Below the pieces are notes generated by a model. The model was not told the DNA's origin, did not search any database, and saw only the letters and a list, made by a program, of their open reading frames with translations. Positions 44,349 to 55,776 of a stretch of 64,000 bases of DNA are shown one piece after another. This stretch comes from Pseudo-nitzschia pungens (taxonomy: Eukaryota > Bacillariophyta > Bacillariophyceae > Bacillariales > Bacillariaceae), in the NCBI GenBank assembly GCA_037355855.1, contig CM074765.1:2108001-2172000 (forward strand), read 5' to 3'. How positions within the stretch are numbered: the stretch's first letter is position 1; every line of letters starts with the position of its first letter. Both the position numbers and the translations under genes were made by a program.

Positions 44349-44847
44349 CGCCTCTCTTAGCAAATCGACTCCCGCATTGTTGCGCCTCGCTTAGCAAATC
44401 AACTCCCGCATTGTTGTGCCTCTCATAGCAAATCGACTCCGTTATCGCACCTCTCTTAGCAAATCTACTCCGTTGTTGCGCATCTCTTAGCAAATGAGTC
44501 GATTTGCTAAGAGAGGCGCAACGATGCGGGAGTCGATTTGCTAAGAGAGGCAAAACAACGGAGTCAATTTGTTGATAGAGGCGCAACAATGGAGTCGATT
44601 TGCTAAGAGAGGTGCAACAACACGGGAGTCAATTTGCTAAGAGAGGCAAAACGACGGAGTCGATTTGTTGATAGAGAAACAACAGCGCAACAGCAGAGTT
44701 GGTTTGTTAATAGAGGTGCGACAATGGAGTCGATTTGCTAAGAGAGGTGCAACGACGCAGGAGTCGATTTGCTAAGAGAGGCGCAACAACGGAGTCAATT
44801 TGCTAAGAGAGGGGCAATAACGGAGTCAATTTGCTTAGAGAGGCAAT
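44349..44847. repeat. Minisatellite with internal inversion
   Basis: Tandem 31-39 bp units around GAGTCGATTTGCTAAGAGAGG with a variable spacer such as CGCAACAACG. About five units run in reverse orientation (44349-44494) and about eleven forward (44496-44847). They meet at a near-perfect palindrome: CTCTTAGCAAAT (44484-44495), six bases, ATTTGCTAAGAG (44502-44513). Confidence 0.9.
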
Positions 44848-44889
44848 TTGTTAATTATGCTACCGGTACAAGTTTTTGGTTGAATTTTT

Positions 44890-45030
44890 TTTTGAAAACA
44901 CTCATTTTCCAAAGAAAACTCGCATTTTTTAAATAAAACTCACATTTTTTAACGAAAACTCACATTTTAGTGCTGAAAACTCGCATTTTGTAATGAAAAC
45001 TCACATTTTTCTGCTGAAAACTCGCGTTTA
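44890..45030. repeat. Short tandem repeat, AAAACTCRCATTTT units
   Basis: Six or so imperfect 20-25 bp units of GAAAACTCACATTTT with short variable spacers. Confidence 0.8.
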
Positions 45031-45864
45031 TGGCTGTATATATGTGTTTTTGTTTTTTTTTCTAGAGCAAAAATGCGAATTTTTTAGTACCATAAAAATC
45101 CGTTCTTTTTTCGATCCAAAAAAATGCAAGTTTCTTTGGGGAAACAATAAATTTGAGGGGATACCCTCAAAATGACTAATTGGAATAAGAAAATCGCGCG
45201 GTCCGCGCATCGAAAACTATCACCCCTGGTTCCGGAAGGTCCAGGGTACGTACAATATTCTGTCAGAGCTATTCATACTACGTACAAAGATTAGGTACAT
45301 ACCGTAACGTTACGGAAACAATCTTACATGTACGGTAAGATTAAGGTTACTTCGTAGACTAACCTAATCAAAAGTGAAATGATTGAGATTATGATTTTAG
45401 TAGTAATCTTACCGTACAATCGAGTAAGATTATTTGCCGATCGCATTGATCTCACATTCGTGTGCCCACCTTCCTGGTTTTGCTCTCTGTGTCTCTACTA
45501 GTACGATGAGTTCTTGGTCACTTTTTGTCAAAGCTATCACCATGCTCAAATTGGTGAGGTTTACAATCCATTTCATATCGGTGACCTACCTTTACCAACT
45601 GCTAAGAGGCATCAACGTTATTTTTCACAAAAGATGAACTGGAAGCAATTTGAGAACAAAAATCGCTTATTTTTTTTGTTAAAGTTCTTGTGTGCATAAA
45701 TGTGTCAAAGAGAAAGCCCGGACTTCTTCAGATACAGTGGTTGGGCCAACAGCATCAACACCGATGGCTCTAATAGTGAAACAATGGAAGATTTTCTAGG
45801 TTTTCTTTGATTGACTCAAGTTAGTGGTAATCAATCCATTTTCCCCTTCCTCCATTGATCGCTT
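45031..45864. other. Intergenic, no gene seen
   Basis: AT-rich. Several TAAGRTTA-type words occur at 45300-45430. The ORFs here (60-67 codons) have no coding character. Confidence 0.5.
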
Positions 45865-47625
45865 TCAGCGTTTGCCGCCGAGCTTTTTCTCTAAAAGCCA
45901 GCCCTCGAGCGCGGTTGCTGTTCTCGGAATGGATGTTGGAACTTGATGAAAACTCTGGTCAATGTGAGGATTCATGGTCTTAATTTTAGGTTCTTTCTTC
46001 CGTGAAAGTCCCATCCTTAGATCAGTTCCGCGGCTTAAATGAATAGGGGGTTTTTGAACGTCGAACGTAGCATTTGCATTTCTTCGCGTTTGGGAAGTCA
46101 TCATATCAGTTGTCTCGGAAGGTAGCATTGGTTTCGGTTTGCTAGCAAGTTTTCCGTCTCGTCCCCAAAACTTTTGGCTACCACCAAAATCTCCGAAAGT
46201 TGCATTCTTTGGGCCCCCTTCTGATCCAAAGTCACCGGCATGAGGCCGACCAAAAGATTTGAAGCTTGTGAGGCGAGCAGTTGTCGCCAACTTCTGGCGT
46301 TTCGGTGTTTGCATAACGTTCGCCTTCGGCTTCAATTCTGAGTTACTAAACTGAACGGATCTTGTTTTCTGAATTGTCGAAGTGGACGTCGACAGTACGC
46401 TGCCAAGTCTCAATAATGACGACTGGGCTTTCAAAGCGCGGTGGGCAGGCTGGTGCTTCCCCTCTGTTGGAGATGAAAGCGGAAGTTCACTTTTTGAACC
46501 TTTTGGCGAAGATGTCGACAATTTGAGAGCACTGGAAAATCCCGACGAAAGCTGTGATGATGCGTTCATCCTGTGATGATCACTACTCTTAGCTAAATCA
46601 GAACCGGTTGGCTGAGAACTGTTTGCCGAAGTTGCCTTCGCTACGGCATTGAAAACGACCATTCGGGCCTCTTTCACCATGGATTCTAGCAAAGTCCCGG
46701 TATTCAGTTGTACGTCAATGCGAGTTAATCCCATTCCCATTTTGTTGCTGTCGATGCGATCAAAGTCAGCTGACAGATGAAATAGGGTTTGAAAGAAAAG
46801 TGCATGATACCATTGAAATTCAGATAATAGCCTAGCAGTGAGAAGAAGAGAAAAGTAAAAAAAACATCAAAATGGCAAAATTTAAAGGATCGAACAACCA
46901 AACTCACCAGATATAGTCCCTGGAGCTCTTAGTGTAACGGTACAATCGTTGTTTTGCACACTGATTCTCAAATCCACTTCAAAAAGCAGAGGCAAAATAA
47001 CATCGGGATCATTTTCGTTCTTGGTCATGCTTGCTAAGTTGGCCGGCAAGGCTTGAGGCTTGAAAGCTATTTCTGCAGAATGGACTTTAATGATGGATGC
47101 AAGCATGCTCAGTAGTCTGGTGCGACTTGTTGTATCACCTGTTGTCAGGGAATGTCTCAGTAAGAGAAGAGTCCATGCCCTAACACGGGAATCAACTAAC
47201 GAAGAAAACGAATTAGCTGCATTTTCTGATATCGCGTTTGATGCGTAAACTACTGACGATCTAGTCCAAGTCGTCGTAGAGCCAAGTGTCTGGGCGGCTT
47301 TTTGTTCTCCCTGGGCCGCTTTCGCAGAAGCATCGGCTGCGTTGTGAAGAACCGACGCTTCCATTTTCATCGGAAAATGTTCCCCGACATTAGGCAACGG
47401 ATTTGTGTCTGGATCTTCGTCGAGTTTCCTCATATCAAGAGATGGAAGCGTACAAACAACCTTGTCGCTTGGAACGGATTTAGATATGCACATTAAGAGT
47501 TCTCGGGAATGTGTCGCTTTAGAATCGGCTTTTAACAATGATGAAGCAATCGGTAGTTCCTTCGAGGCCCGCCTCGTGCCAATAAGGGACGCAAACTTCG
47601 TAACTACATCTGTCTGGTTTATCAT
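45865..47625 (-). CDS. Unrecognised 540-aa protein, two exons
   Basis: Exon 1 at 47625-46908, intron 46907-46770 (GTGAGT...GTCAG, 138 bp), exon 2 at 46769-45865. The junction (TCT G|CT GAC) keeps the frame and gives ...GTISADFDRIDSNKMGMGLTRIDVQL. The N-terminal half is mixed helix/strand with a Leu-rich stretch (RVRAWTLLLLRHSL) and a beta-rich block before the intron (VDLRISVQNNDCTVTLRAPG), so it may be a folded domain. The C-terminal half is Ser/Lys/Pro-rich, basic and probably disordered, with GDFGSEGGPKNATFGDFGGS and a KKLGGKR end. No signal peptide or membrane segment. I cannot assign a family. Confidence 0.72.
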
Positions 47626-48487
47626 GATTGCGTTTGGATGACCTCGCCTCTCCTTCCCTTCTTCGGTGTTAGTTTCTGCTATGTTATCTTTCGCAGTATA
47701 ATGGGATCTTTCAAAAGGTGTCGCTGCGTAAACTATGTGGATAGAATTCCCATGATATTCAACTGTAATGGGGGAACTTTCGTTGCAGTACGTGTGGCGT
47801 CGCAGATACTGGAGAGAGTGTGTTGGTTAAATTACCTTCGATGATCGACCCGTTAAAAAGTACCGCACAACAATCGTACAGGTAAGGCTTACCGAGAGAT
47901 TGCACCGAAGCTCTCTGCGTTGCCCTACCATAGCACTACCAGATGTGCACATACAGATGTGCATGAACGAACTTGTACTTTCGCACAGAAATTGAACCTT
48001 GCCACATAAGAATATCTGTTTTTAAGTCCAGATGAACTACTTTACGGTTTAGACCGAAACAGACATGGCTATCTTTTATGGATTAGAAAATTCCGTAGCG
48101 TTAATTATCATGCAGTAATTACTTGTATGAACACTCCTCAGATATTTATGTTTGTTCATTCTCTATGCACATGAAAAACATAAAAAATAAGAAGAGCACA
48201 TTAAAAGGTTAAACATGAATTTTCTTGTTCACGTTTTAGTTTCTTTTAGGAAGTCAATAATACAAAGACACACTGAAATAGTCCCTCGACCCTGATCAGC
48301 ATGTTTGGATAACCTTACTATGGTACATAACTTACCGTACGATACTCGTAGCATTCTCATTCTCAACCTCAATCAATTCTCATCTCAAAATTCATGCCGA
48401 AACGTCCCTCTTCAATCAACAGACGTATCAGCATGTCCCGCACAAACCAACGTGTGAACAAATCACAAATACCGGCCACAACTTCTT
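47626..48487. other. Intergenic, no gene seen
   Basis: Spacer between two minus-strand genes. No repeat or ORF worth calling. Confidence 0.5.
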
Positions 48488-50983
48488 CTAAACTCGGAAT
48501 TCTTTTGGTAGTGGTGGAGCAATAGAAGGATATCTTAAATATACGCAACCAGTTTCTCCATTTGAGACAGAACAATCATGTATGTCCGCGTTTTGTTGTT
48601 CTGCAATCAGCAACTCGTCCCCCCATTTTCGAAATTTTAAAGGTGGCAAAGGTCGATGGTGGAACACATCATTGGGAAGAGCATGCAGGGCTTCCATCTT
48701 TGCTCCTTGTGAGTGATTCCTTCCGTTTTTACCCGCACGCAATCTTTTCATGCTTTGTTCGCGACGCTTCATCTTGTGACGGTTAGAAGTAAAAATGTAT
48801 TCGGTCGGTGGTTGGTTAAAAGACAGAATGACATTCGTTGTCGATAGCGAGGGATCCTGTCTCCGTACTCTAATCTGGGCATCGCCTCTAGAATCTCCGT
48901 CAATACTTTTAACGCATCGCCCTTTCCACCACTTCATGATTTCATTCCGGTAGATTGTCACATCTTCAGCCGATGCAATATCATATTCCACGCGAAAGTG
49001 TTTTGTCCAAACTGGACAAGAAAATTGCTCAATTGATTTGATTATCCCAACATGACGATTAAGAGCGCGAGTAAAAACATCTAAAATTTCATGGCCTTTG
49101 TCCTGTGATGATGACGTCGGATGGTCTACTTCCTTCAATTTTGAGAAACATCGATCAGCCAAGTCACAGGTTGCATAAATAGCTTCAGCCGAAAGATCGA
49201 GGATGTCATCTTCAAAGTAGGCGTTTTGCTGCATCTTTCGAAGTACCTCGTCGTCCACCAGCAGCCATGCCTCCTTGAAAGACGCGATCGCTTTCTTTTC
49301 TTCTGATATCAACCATAGCCCACGTCCCATCCAGCGACAAGCGAGTGATTCTAATTGTTTTGACTTGAGAATGTACGAAGTTGCTTCATTGGCACTTGTA
49401 CTTGACGACGACTGATAACTGTTTCTTGCCAATCTTCGAAGCTTCATCATAAGCTCCTTGGCTCCTTTCAGCTTTTCTATTGCACGAGTCATTTTGACTC
49501 TTGGGATGCTGAGCTTTCGATGAAAAGCATCAACCAACGAAATTCCGACATTGACAGCAGCCTGCCCGTGAAGATAAAAAAGATTCAGACGTACGAAAAG
49601 GCTTGATTCGTTGCCAGCCAACTGTTGCGAATTTTGCTGCAATTCCACCAACTTCTTGGCCTTCTCGAAGTATTCGATCGCTTTTTCGACGCATCCAACC
49701 TGTGAGTCCCATAGATATTTGTTGCCTGCCTCCATACAGGCAAACCTTAGACATTCGCGTGCATCCCAAACTTCATTTTCGTCGATTTCATCTCGAGACA
49801 AAACCCTGTTCAAAATCTTTTCCAAACGAAAAACCTTCTCTTCCTCCAAAACTCTGTTAGTCTTCGTGCCCTCTTCTTCCAGAATCTCTCGTGCTTGCTC
49901 CAAGTCATTTGTGTTCACGCCCACTTGGGATTTGATTGCTGACACAGAATTTTCTTTTTCTCTGCTCGTGGAAGAGGATTCGACTCGAACCACCAAACCC
50001 GACGACTTTGCAGACATGTTGTTCGCTTCCACGCTGTTCTTGTTACGGACATCGTCTATTTCATCATCACTTTCACTGTCCACGATGACTGGCGCTCGTT
50101 TTCGTTTTCTCGACGAAAAACTTAACTGATTATCTTCATTCCCTAAATCAAGTGAAAAGCAATTCCAATCCTCTGGTCTTTGCTTCTCGTTTGGAAGCAA
50201 CGGGCCTTCGATTTGGAACGAATCTGCCCTTCGTTCTAAATCAATCGTTTGACCCTCAATGGATAAAGACAGTCGTTCCATCTTATCCTGGGTGGCGAAT
50301 TTCAGATTCTTCGGCTTGAGTCTTTTTGAGATATTGTCAATCATTACCCGCTTCAACGATTGCAAAGAATGTTGGAGTTCTTTAGTTTCGCGTTCATGTT
50401 CATCAAGCAGGTTTTCCAGTAGCTCTGTTCCCCCATGTCTCTCGATGTGATCCCAAGGAGATTTGTGGAATCTCTTTAGCTCTTTCACCAGAAGTGCTCG
50501 TATTCCTACAGTCTCATTGTTGAATTCGTCAAAACCATAGCCTGAATAAATTCCGGTCTCTTTGTACAGGACGGTGTAGCCATCACCTCGCTCTGGCAAG
50601 GATGATAATCTCGAACGAAATTTTGTTCTTTTTGCACTTTCTATATCGGATTCATGTCTACATTCTCCACTAGTAAGCAATATAAATGCGTCTTGGCATC
50701 TTAAAAAGTGCTGCATGGAATGCTGCAAGATCTCTACGGGATATTTGTCGAGATAAACCTCGATTCGAACCCATTCCTTCTGAAACCAACGAAGAAATGC
50801 TTCGAGACTTCGACGCTTGTTGTAAAGCTCAAGTAAGATATGCCTTGCATGCTCAACTAGCTTCTGAATACGATGACGTGCTTTGTCACTCGTCTTGTGA
50901 TCATGGCGCTTCAAAATCCGACTCACCCCTTTCTCGATCGCACTTATTGCTAAGGCAATCGTTTCGAGTTCTTGCTGATCCAT
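48488..50983 (-). CDS. Unrecognised 831-aa helical protein with TPR-like region
   Basis: Single-exon ORF. Residues 1-260 are strongly helical and charged, with possible coiled coil around LLENLLDEHERETKELQHSLQSLKR. A nuclear-localisation-like SSRKRKRAPVIVDSESDDEIDD lies near 295. From about 400 to 640 there are helix pairs with alternating small and aromatic residues (VEKAIEYFEKAKKLVE; MGRGLWLISEEKKAIASFKEAW; SAEAIYATCDLADRCFSKLKE) that resemble TPR. The C-terminus contains a basic MKRREQSMKRLRAGKNGRN stretch. No signal peptide or membrane helix. A nuclear scaffold is a guess; family not recognised. The start is the first ATG of the open frame. Confidence 0.75.
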   Translation of the reverse strand: MDQQELETIALAISAIEKGVSRILKRHDHKTSDKARHRIQKLVEHARHILLELYNKRRSLEAFLRWFQKEWVRIEVYLDKYPVEILQHSMQHFLRCQDAFILLTSGECRHESDIESAKRTKFRSRLSSLPERGDGYTVLYKETGIYSGYGFDEFNNETVGIRALLVKELKRFHKSPWDHIERHGGTELLENLLDEHERETKELQHSLQSLKRVMIDNISKRLKPKNLKFATQDKMERLSLSIEGQTIDLERRADSFQIEGPLLPNEKQRPEDWNCFSLDLGNEDNQLSFSSRKRKRAPVIVDSESDDEIDDVRNKNSVEANNMSAKSSGLVVRVESSSTSREKENSVSAIKSQVGVNTNDLEQAREILEEEGTKTNRVLEEEKVFRLEKILNRVLSRDEIDENEVWDARECLRFACMEAGNKYLWDSQVGCVEKAIEYFEKAKKLVELQQNSQQLAGNESSLFVRLNLFYLHGQAAVNVGISLVDAFHRKLSIPRVKMTRAIEKLKGAKELMMKLRRLARNSYQSSSSTSANEATSYILKSKQLESLACRWMGRGLWLISEEKKAIASFKEAWLLVDDEVLRKMQQNAYFEDDILDLSAEAIYATCDLADRCFSKLKEVDHPTSSSQDKGHEILDVFTRALNRHVGIIKSIEQFSCPVWTKHFRVEYDIASAEDVTIYRNEIMKWWKGRCVKSIDGDSRGDAQIRVRRQDPSLSTTNVILSFNQPPTEYIFTSNRHKMKRREQSMKRLRAGKNGRNHSQGAKMEALHALPNDVFHHRPLPPLKFRKWGDELLIAEQQNADIHDCSVSNGETGCVYLRYPSIAPPLPKEFRV

Positions 50984-51741
50984 GACAGCCTGAAGTATTC
51001 ATACCGTACGATAACCTATTTCCCCTTCCATACTCGTATGTTCCGCCATCTTGTCGAAAAAAATGCTTGTAATACAGTAAGGTTACGTAAGGTTTACTAC
51101 CGGTACATACGAGTAACCTTACGTCGTAACCTTCCTTCTTCGTGATGACAACGACACAATAAACTAGACTTTCGACTTGGAAGTTCAGAAGTCGTGCTAA
51201 AATTTTTAGATGGAGATGAAAAATAATAATAATGTACTTCGTACTACTTGTACGTAACTTACTTGATACTATGAAGTACTGTATTCAATACTCTCAATAA
51301 TTACTGTAAGATTTACCGGTACCGTAATATTGTCTGCTTGTATTATTTCAATTCTTGCGTACCGGTACCGGTACGTACGGTAACCTTACTCAGTAATCTT
51401 ACGTACTCGGACAAAGAACAGGTAGAATAAAGGTTTGACATCATTATTGCCCCCATTGCGAAAAGCACGGCTCTCATTTACATTATTACTGATCAGTGAG
51501 TCAATCATGTTTACAAAATTTAAATGTCGCCGGCCTGGTGGATTCCTTTTTTCAATTGGACTTGACTAACGAACGAGGAAAACAATGAATAGCGTTTTTC
51601 GTTCCTCCCGCTCGAGTGGGAGTGCTTTCCATAGCTTGTTGAATCAAAAAGAAACCACTTTTGCCCGGACACAAATTCGTTCCCTGCTCGAGCTGAAGGT
51701 ATAAGAAAGGAGAAGTTGTCATAGAATCCAATATCAGCAAT
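50984..51741. promoter_or_regulatory. Divergent promoter region rich in GTAAGGTTAC motifs
   Basis: Between two divergently transcribed genes. Perfect copies are GTAAGGTTAC at 51077-51086 and GTAACCTTAC at 51113-51122 and 51380-51389. The last follows a tandem ACCGGT/GTACCG stretch. No ORF is supported. Confidence 0.5.
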
Positions 51742-53669
51742 ATGCCGACGGGTACCAATATAGGAACTGAGATTGACGAGGAGGACTTCAATCGCCAATA
51801 TGATTTGTCGCCATTAGGCTCGAAAGAGCCCGAAAGAAATGATGGAGAGGGATCAAAACAACAGGAGAATACGACAATGACATCATTACCTACAATGCAA
51901 TCATATCCTATCGATCCCTGGGAGACTTCTTCACCAACAGAAATAGAAGAAATGAAGTCGAGCGAATTGAGAACGAACGAGTACTTTTTCCCGTCGAGTT
52001 ACTCCAACGGCAGTGACTCTCCCGAACAATATGACGAGCATTTATCTACCGAAGACGATGTCAACGAAGAAAGTGGTCGTCACGAGGAAAGGACTGCGTC
52101 CAACAGATCATCATTCATTAGGGCTTCTGACATACATCCGCGAATGGAAGACAAAGAAGATGATATTGCTCAGTTACGTCTTTTGGCTGGCAAACTAAAT
52201 GCAGATTGGGGAGCGGTTGATTTCATGGCACCGGCCCTTGCACGGAGAATAAGAGATTTCCAGTTCGCCCAAGAAAAAAGAAGAAAAAAATATGGGCATG
52301 AGAAGCCATGGGGAATTTTGGGATTATACGATCACCTTGCCGCTATTCGTGTTGATGTCGAATGGGCAGAAGATGCTGCCTGGAGGAGAGCCAATGGACA
52401 ACCGTAAGTAAGGGAGACGTTGACTTTGTCATATGCAGTATTTCAAAATACACACTACTCTAACATTTTAAGTATCAAATCTAGATATCTATCATGGGCA
52501 GATTTCGATGCGAAGAAGAAGAAGGGTGCAAATCGACCGTTTTTCACGTACTTTCTCCTCTTCACTTGCACAATTGCACTAATTGTATCCATTGCTTTGA
52601 ATGGGTGGGAAGTTGAACAATTAGATATCAATCCTATGATTGGGCCCAGCGCAGAGACACTTATACTTATGGGGGCGAAAGACTCGTATCTAATAGTTTC
52701 CGAAAACGAGGTATGGCGGGTCCTTTCATCAGCCATTCTCCATGCCGGTCTCGTGCATTACGTTATCAATTGCCTAGCCCTATGGTTCGTAGGTAAAGCG
52801 ATTGAAACGACCCACGGCACTATGGCAACGGCATTCACTTTCATTATTTCTGCGATTGGTGGAACAATTCTAAGCGCTATCTTTCTTCCAGAATACATCA
52901 CCGTTGGTGCTTCCGGAGGTATTTTCGGGCTGATTGGAGCATGTCTTTCGGACATTATCATGAATTGGAAACACCTCTTCTCCGACTTCGTTACTGAAAA
53001 TGGAAGACGCAATAACCATCTTCTCGTTGTGGTATTTCTCGTATTGGACATCGTTCTTAATTGCCTTATCGGTTTGACACCCTACGTGGACAACTTCACA
53101 CGTAAGTACGAGAACGAAAGCAATACAATTGGACTCTTTGTTTTCTATGTGATTCTCTCGTTGTGTGAGACTTACTTCTCTGGCCTTTCGATTCAAAACG
53201 CACGTTAGATCTTGGTGGAATGGTGTACGGGTTGTTATGCGGCCTTAGCACTATGGAGAGACTTCCGAACTCATTCTTTGGAATGGAAGAAAACTTCTTT
53301 GCTCGGGTAAAACAAATTGCAACTCGATTTCTTGGTCTCATTATCAGCATCATATTAATCATCATTACGACTGTTATACTCCTTCAGGGAGACGGAGAAA
53401 CTGCCCCCTGCCCAAACTGTCAATGGCTTTCGTGCGTTCCATTTCCTCCTTGGAAGTCACAGGCCGACAAATGGTGGTATTGCGATGACTGTGGTAGAGT
53501 GAGTGCTGAAATTGTCGACAGTCCAAGTTTGCATCTAAAGCTAGATTGCCCCAGCGGAACCAGCGTTGCCGTAGGACTTGAAATCGAGCAGGTCGATAGG
53601 GAAAAACTCGAGGATGAACTGCCCGGATACTGTAGAGAATTTTGTCCCAATGTTGACACCAGGTTTTGA
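51742..53669 (+). CDS. Rhomboid-family intramembrane serine protease
   Basis: Three exons: 51742-52403, 52473-53101, 53209-53669. The introns are 69 and 107 bp, both GTAAGT. They join to 583 aa. Residues 1-220 are acidic and soluble. A first membrane helix (YFLLFTCTIALIVSIAL) precedes the rhomboid core: ILHAGLVHYVINCLALW, then GASGGIFGLIGA with the catalytic Ser. The catalytic His lies in NFTHLGGMVYG, and its CAT codon is split by intron 2 (C|AT). The second intron is therefore required for an active site. The C-terminus adds another hydrophobic helix (LGLIISIILIIITTVIL) and a CPNC...CDDC pair, possibly zinc-binding. Rhomboids cleave transmembrane substrates within the membrane. Which membrane is not evident. 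Confidence 0.9.
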
Positions 53670-54191
53670 AGAAGATATTTTCTCTATAGAGAACTCTGTT
53701 TTGCCAACGATACAATAAGAAAATGATGAAATGGAAGCTGATACAGTAACGACGAGATTGTTTTAGTCCGCTCGCAGACATTTCAACGAAGGATCGATTG
53801 ATTTTACAAAATAGATGAAGGAAACCGACGATCAAAGACACTATTTATCCGCAGATGAGTCTCAATCAAGAAATTCGTTCGAGATAACAAACAATCTATA
53901 TGAAAGTATTCTCTGTAATAGATTCTATCATAGAAATTCGGAAAAGAATCAATGAACTCTTACGACAGGGACGAAATCCCATCCCAGAAAGTTCGGTCAT
54001 GTTCTCTTCTTTAGTTGAAAATGTGAAAAAACAACCTTTGCACTTTCGAGTCATCTACTTGAGGATTTTGGGGTGCGTGTCATTTTTGTACGCCAAGGTG
54101 TTCGTCCTTTCCGTTGTGTTCGTTCGTCGTGATGGCAACAACATTATCGAGACAGGCATCGAAAATCAAACATTTGGTCCCTGCTTTCTGC
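53670..54191. other. Intergenic, no gene seen
   Basis: Spacer between convergent 3' ends. A plus-strand ORF at 53900-54268 overlaps the small minus-strand gene and lacks coding character. Confidence 0.45.
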
Positions 54192-54476
54192 TTAATCCTC
54201 CTTCCCAAAGAATTTCTGGGCGTCATCTAGTGTCTGTTTGTAATAGTTTGATACCGCTTTCGCACTAAATGAGGAATCATTTGCATCGGCAACGAATTTC
54301 TGGTCTTTGATTTGAGCTCTTAGCTTTTTCATTTGCTCCCTTAATACAGTTTCAGCCTTTTGTGCTATGGCCCATTTCTGCGACAAACTTTCTCTATGAG
54401 AGAGCTGCTGGTGTGTAAGGAGGAACATAGACCCAGAAGTCAACGATCCAACGACAAGAGAAGGAATGTGGAACAT
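54192..54476 (-). CDS. Small 94-aa membrane/coiled-coil protein
   Basis: From ATG at 54476 (MFHIPSLVVGSLTSGSMFLLTHQQLS) to the stop at 54192. One short hydrophobic segment at residues 4-24 is followed by a charged helix with heptad character (SQKWAIAQKAETVLREQMKKLRAQ). The frame is open a little upstream without an ATG, after a possible acceptor (TATCCAG), so an upstream exon cannot be excluded. The shape recalls small inner-membrane or ER accessory proteins; no family recognised. Confidence 0.55.
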   Translation of the reverse strand: MFHIPSLVVGSLTSGSMFLLTHQQLSHRESLSQKWAIAQKAETVLREQMKKLRAQIKDQKFVADANDSSFSAKAVSNYYKQTLDDAQKFFGKED

Positions 54477-54838
54477 GACGGGAATAACCCTGGATAACAA
54501 TAATATTGTTATGACTTGGTTCCGGCGATGGGTAAGGTTACGTAATTTATCCTTCTTCGAATTATGATATCTTTCACGAAATCGAACTCGTTTTTGTATC
54601 AGACGCTCTAAACCATGGGCAGTAATTTACCATCTTTCTTTTAGAAAAACGGAGAATGGACTCTGGTACCAACACTGACTTAGGGCAAGGCAAGTGCGAA
54701 AGGCAATGTAGGATCGTATGATCCGTACCATTAACCCAAGCCTACCATTGTCCAGTGCCGTAGTGAACAGAGCTGAACATTGAGGAATGGACAGGTACAG
54801 CAGAATGTAGAGCAGTAGGCAGAGTTGCTAAGCAGGGG
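54477..54838. other. Intergenic, no gene seen
   Basis: Contains one GTAAGGTTAC motif at 54532-54541, upstream of the small minus-strand gene. Ends in AGGGG at the edge of A3. Confidence 0.45.
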
Positions 54839-55033
54839 TGCCGTGCACCGGAATAGTGCACCGGAATACAGTCACGAGTCCATTCGGGACTGGGAATAAA
54901 AATACGATTAGCAAGTCTCCTCATCGCCGAATGACAGGAGACTGTTGGAAAGCAATAGCAATAGACTAATCAATAGCTCTCACAATTTGCATATCACTAC
55001 TATTCTAATCACTAGTAGACCCGGGGTATGGCA
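54839..55033 (+). repeat. 5' LTR of A3
   Basis: 195 bp. Near its start a 13-bp segment (GTGCACCGGAATA) is duplicated in tandem. The last 50 bp match A1 and A2. Confidence 0.88.
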
Positions 55034-55047
55034 TGATTTTAAAATCA
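55034..55047 (+). other. Palindrome at primer-binding-site position of A3
   Basis: TGATTTTAAAATCA, as in A1 and A2. Confidence 0.85.
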
Positions 55048-55776
55048 AGCTGAGTGCTGATGACCATGAGCAGAAAGAGATCGATCGGTCAAGGCCGACG
55101 AGATTGAAAGACTGCCGAAAAATGGAGGCACAGAGAAGCAAAACAGGGAGAAGGATATCCAGTGTCTGCAGCACTAAGGAAGACCGACCCCAGCAGCAGC
55201 TAGCTCCATTAGATGGAACAGCAGCAGCAATAGAGACACCTGAGTGCCTAAACAGGACCATGGTCGACAACAGAAATAATCGCAAAATATAAACATGTGT
55301 CAAAAAAGTGACACATAATCCAGTGAGTGGACTAATTGGACCAACACTGAGTGGATGGACAGACCAAAGAGGGTATGCCAACCAAAACCGAAATATACGG
55401 ATATACGCCAAGGTATATAATGAATACCCAAACACCACTAATCCCACGGGAAAAAGGGAAGTGGGACCGGCCCGGTGAGTGCTTAATAGAGAAGCAACAC
55501 CGGAGAACCACGGGAATCGATTCCCACGAAATAAAAACAGAAACAACTCCGGGGAGCCACAGGATTTCCGGGAGCTAAAGAGAGAAGCAACTCCCACCAC
55601 TGAAATGGATGGAACCAAAACCAGTTACAACACGAGTTATCCCGAGAGCAGCAAAATCCAGAACAAAAAACTGGAGGAACTGGAGCAATCATTCTTGCTC
55701 AGTTCCAGCAGAAAGCAACAAGATAACAGGAATAGTGTAACTAAATTAAACTTAATAGAAAACTGATGAAACCACC

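Noticed and set aside
44349..44847. CRISPR-like array of 20-bp repeats with variable spacers
   Set aside because: Spacers are themselves near-identical, the array reverses direction, and the context is an LTR flank in a eukaryote; it is a minisatellite.
45434..45699. Two overlapping 60-67 codon ORFs
   Set aside because: No domain, no plausible promoter or splice partner, biased to AT-rich codons of spacer DNA.
53900..54268. 122-codon plus-strand ORF
   Set aside because: Overlaps the small minus-strand membrane protein, has no domain or compositional signal, and lies in AT-rich spacer.
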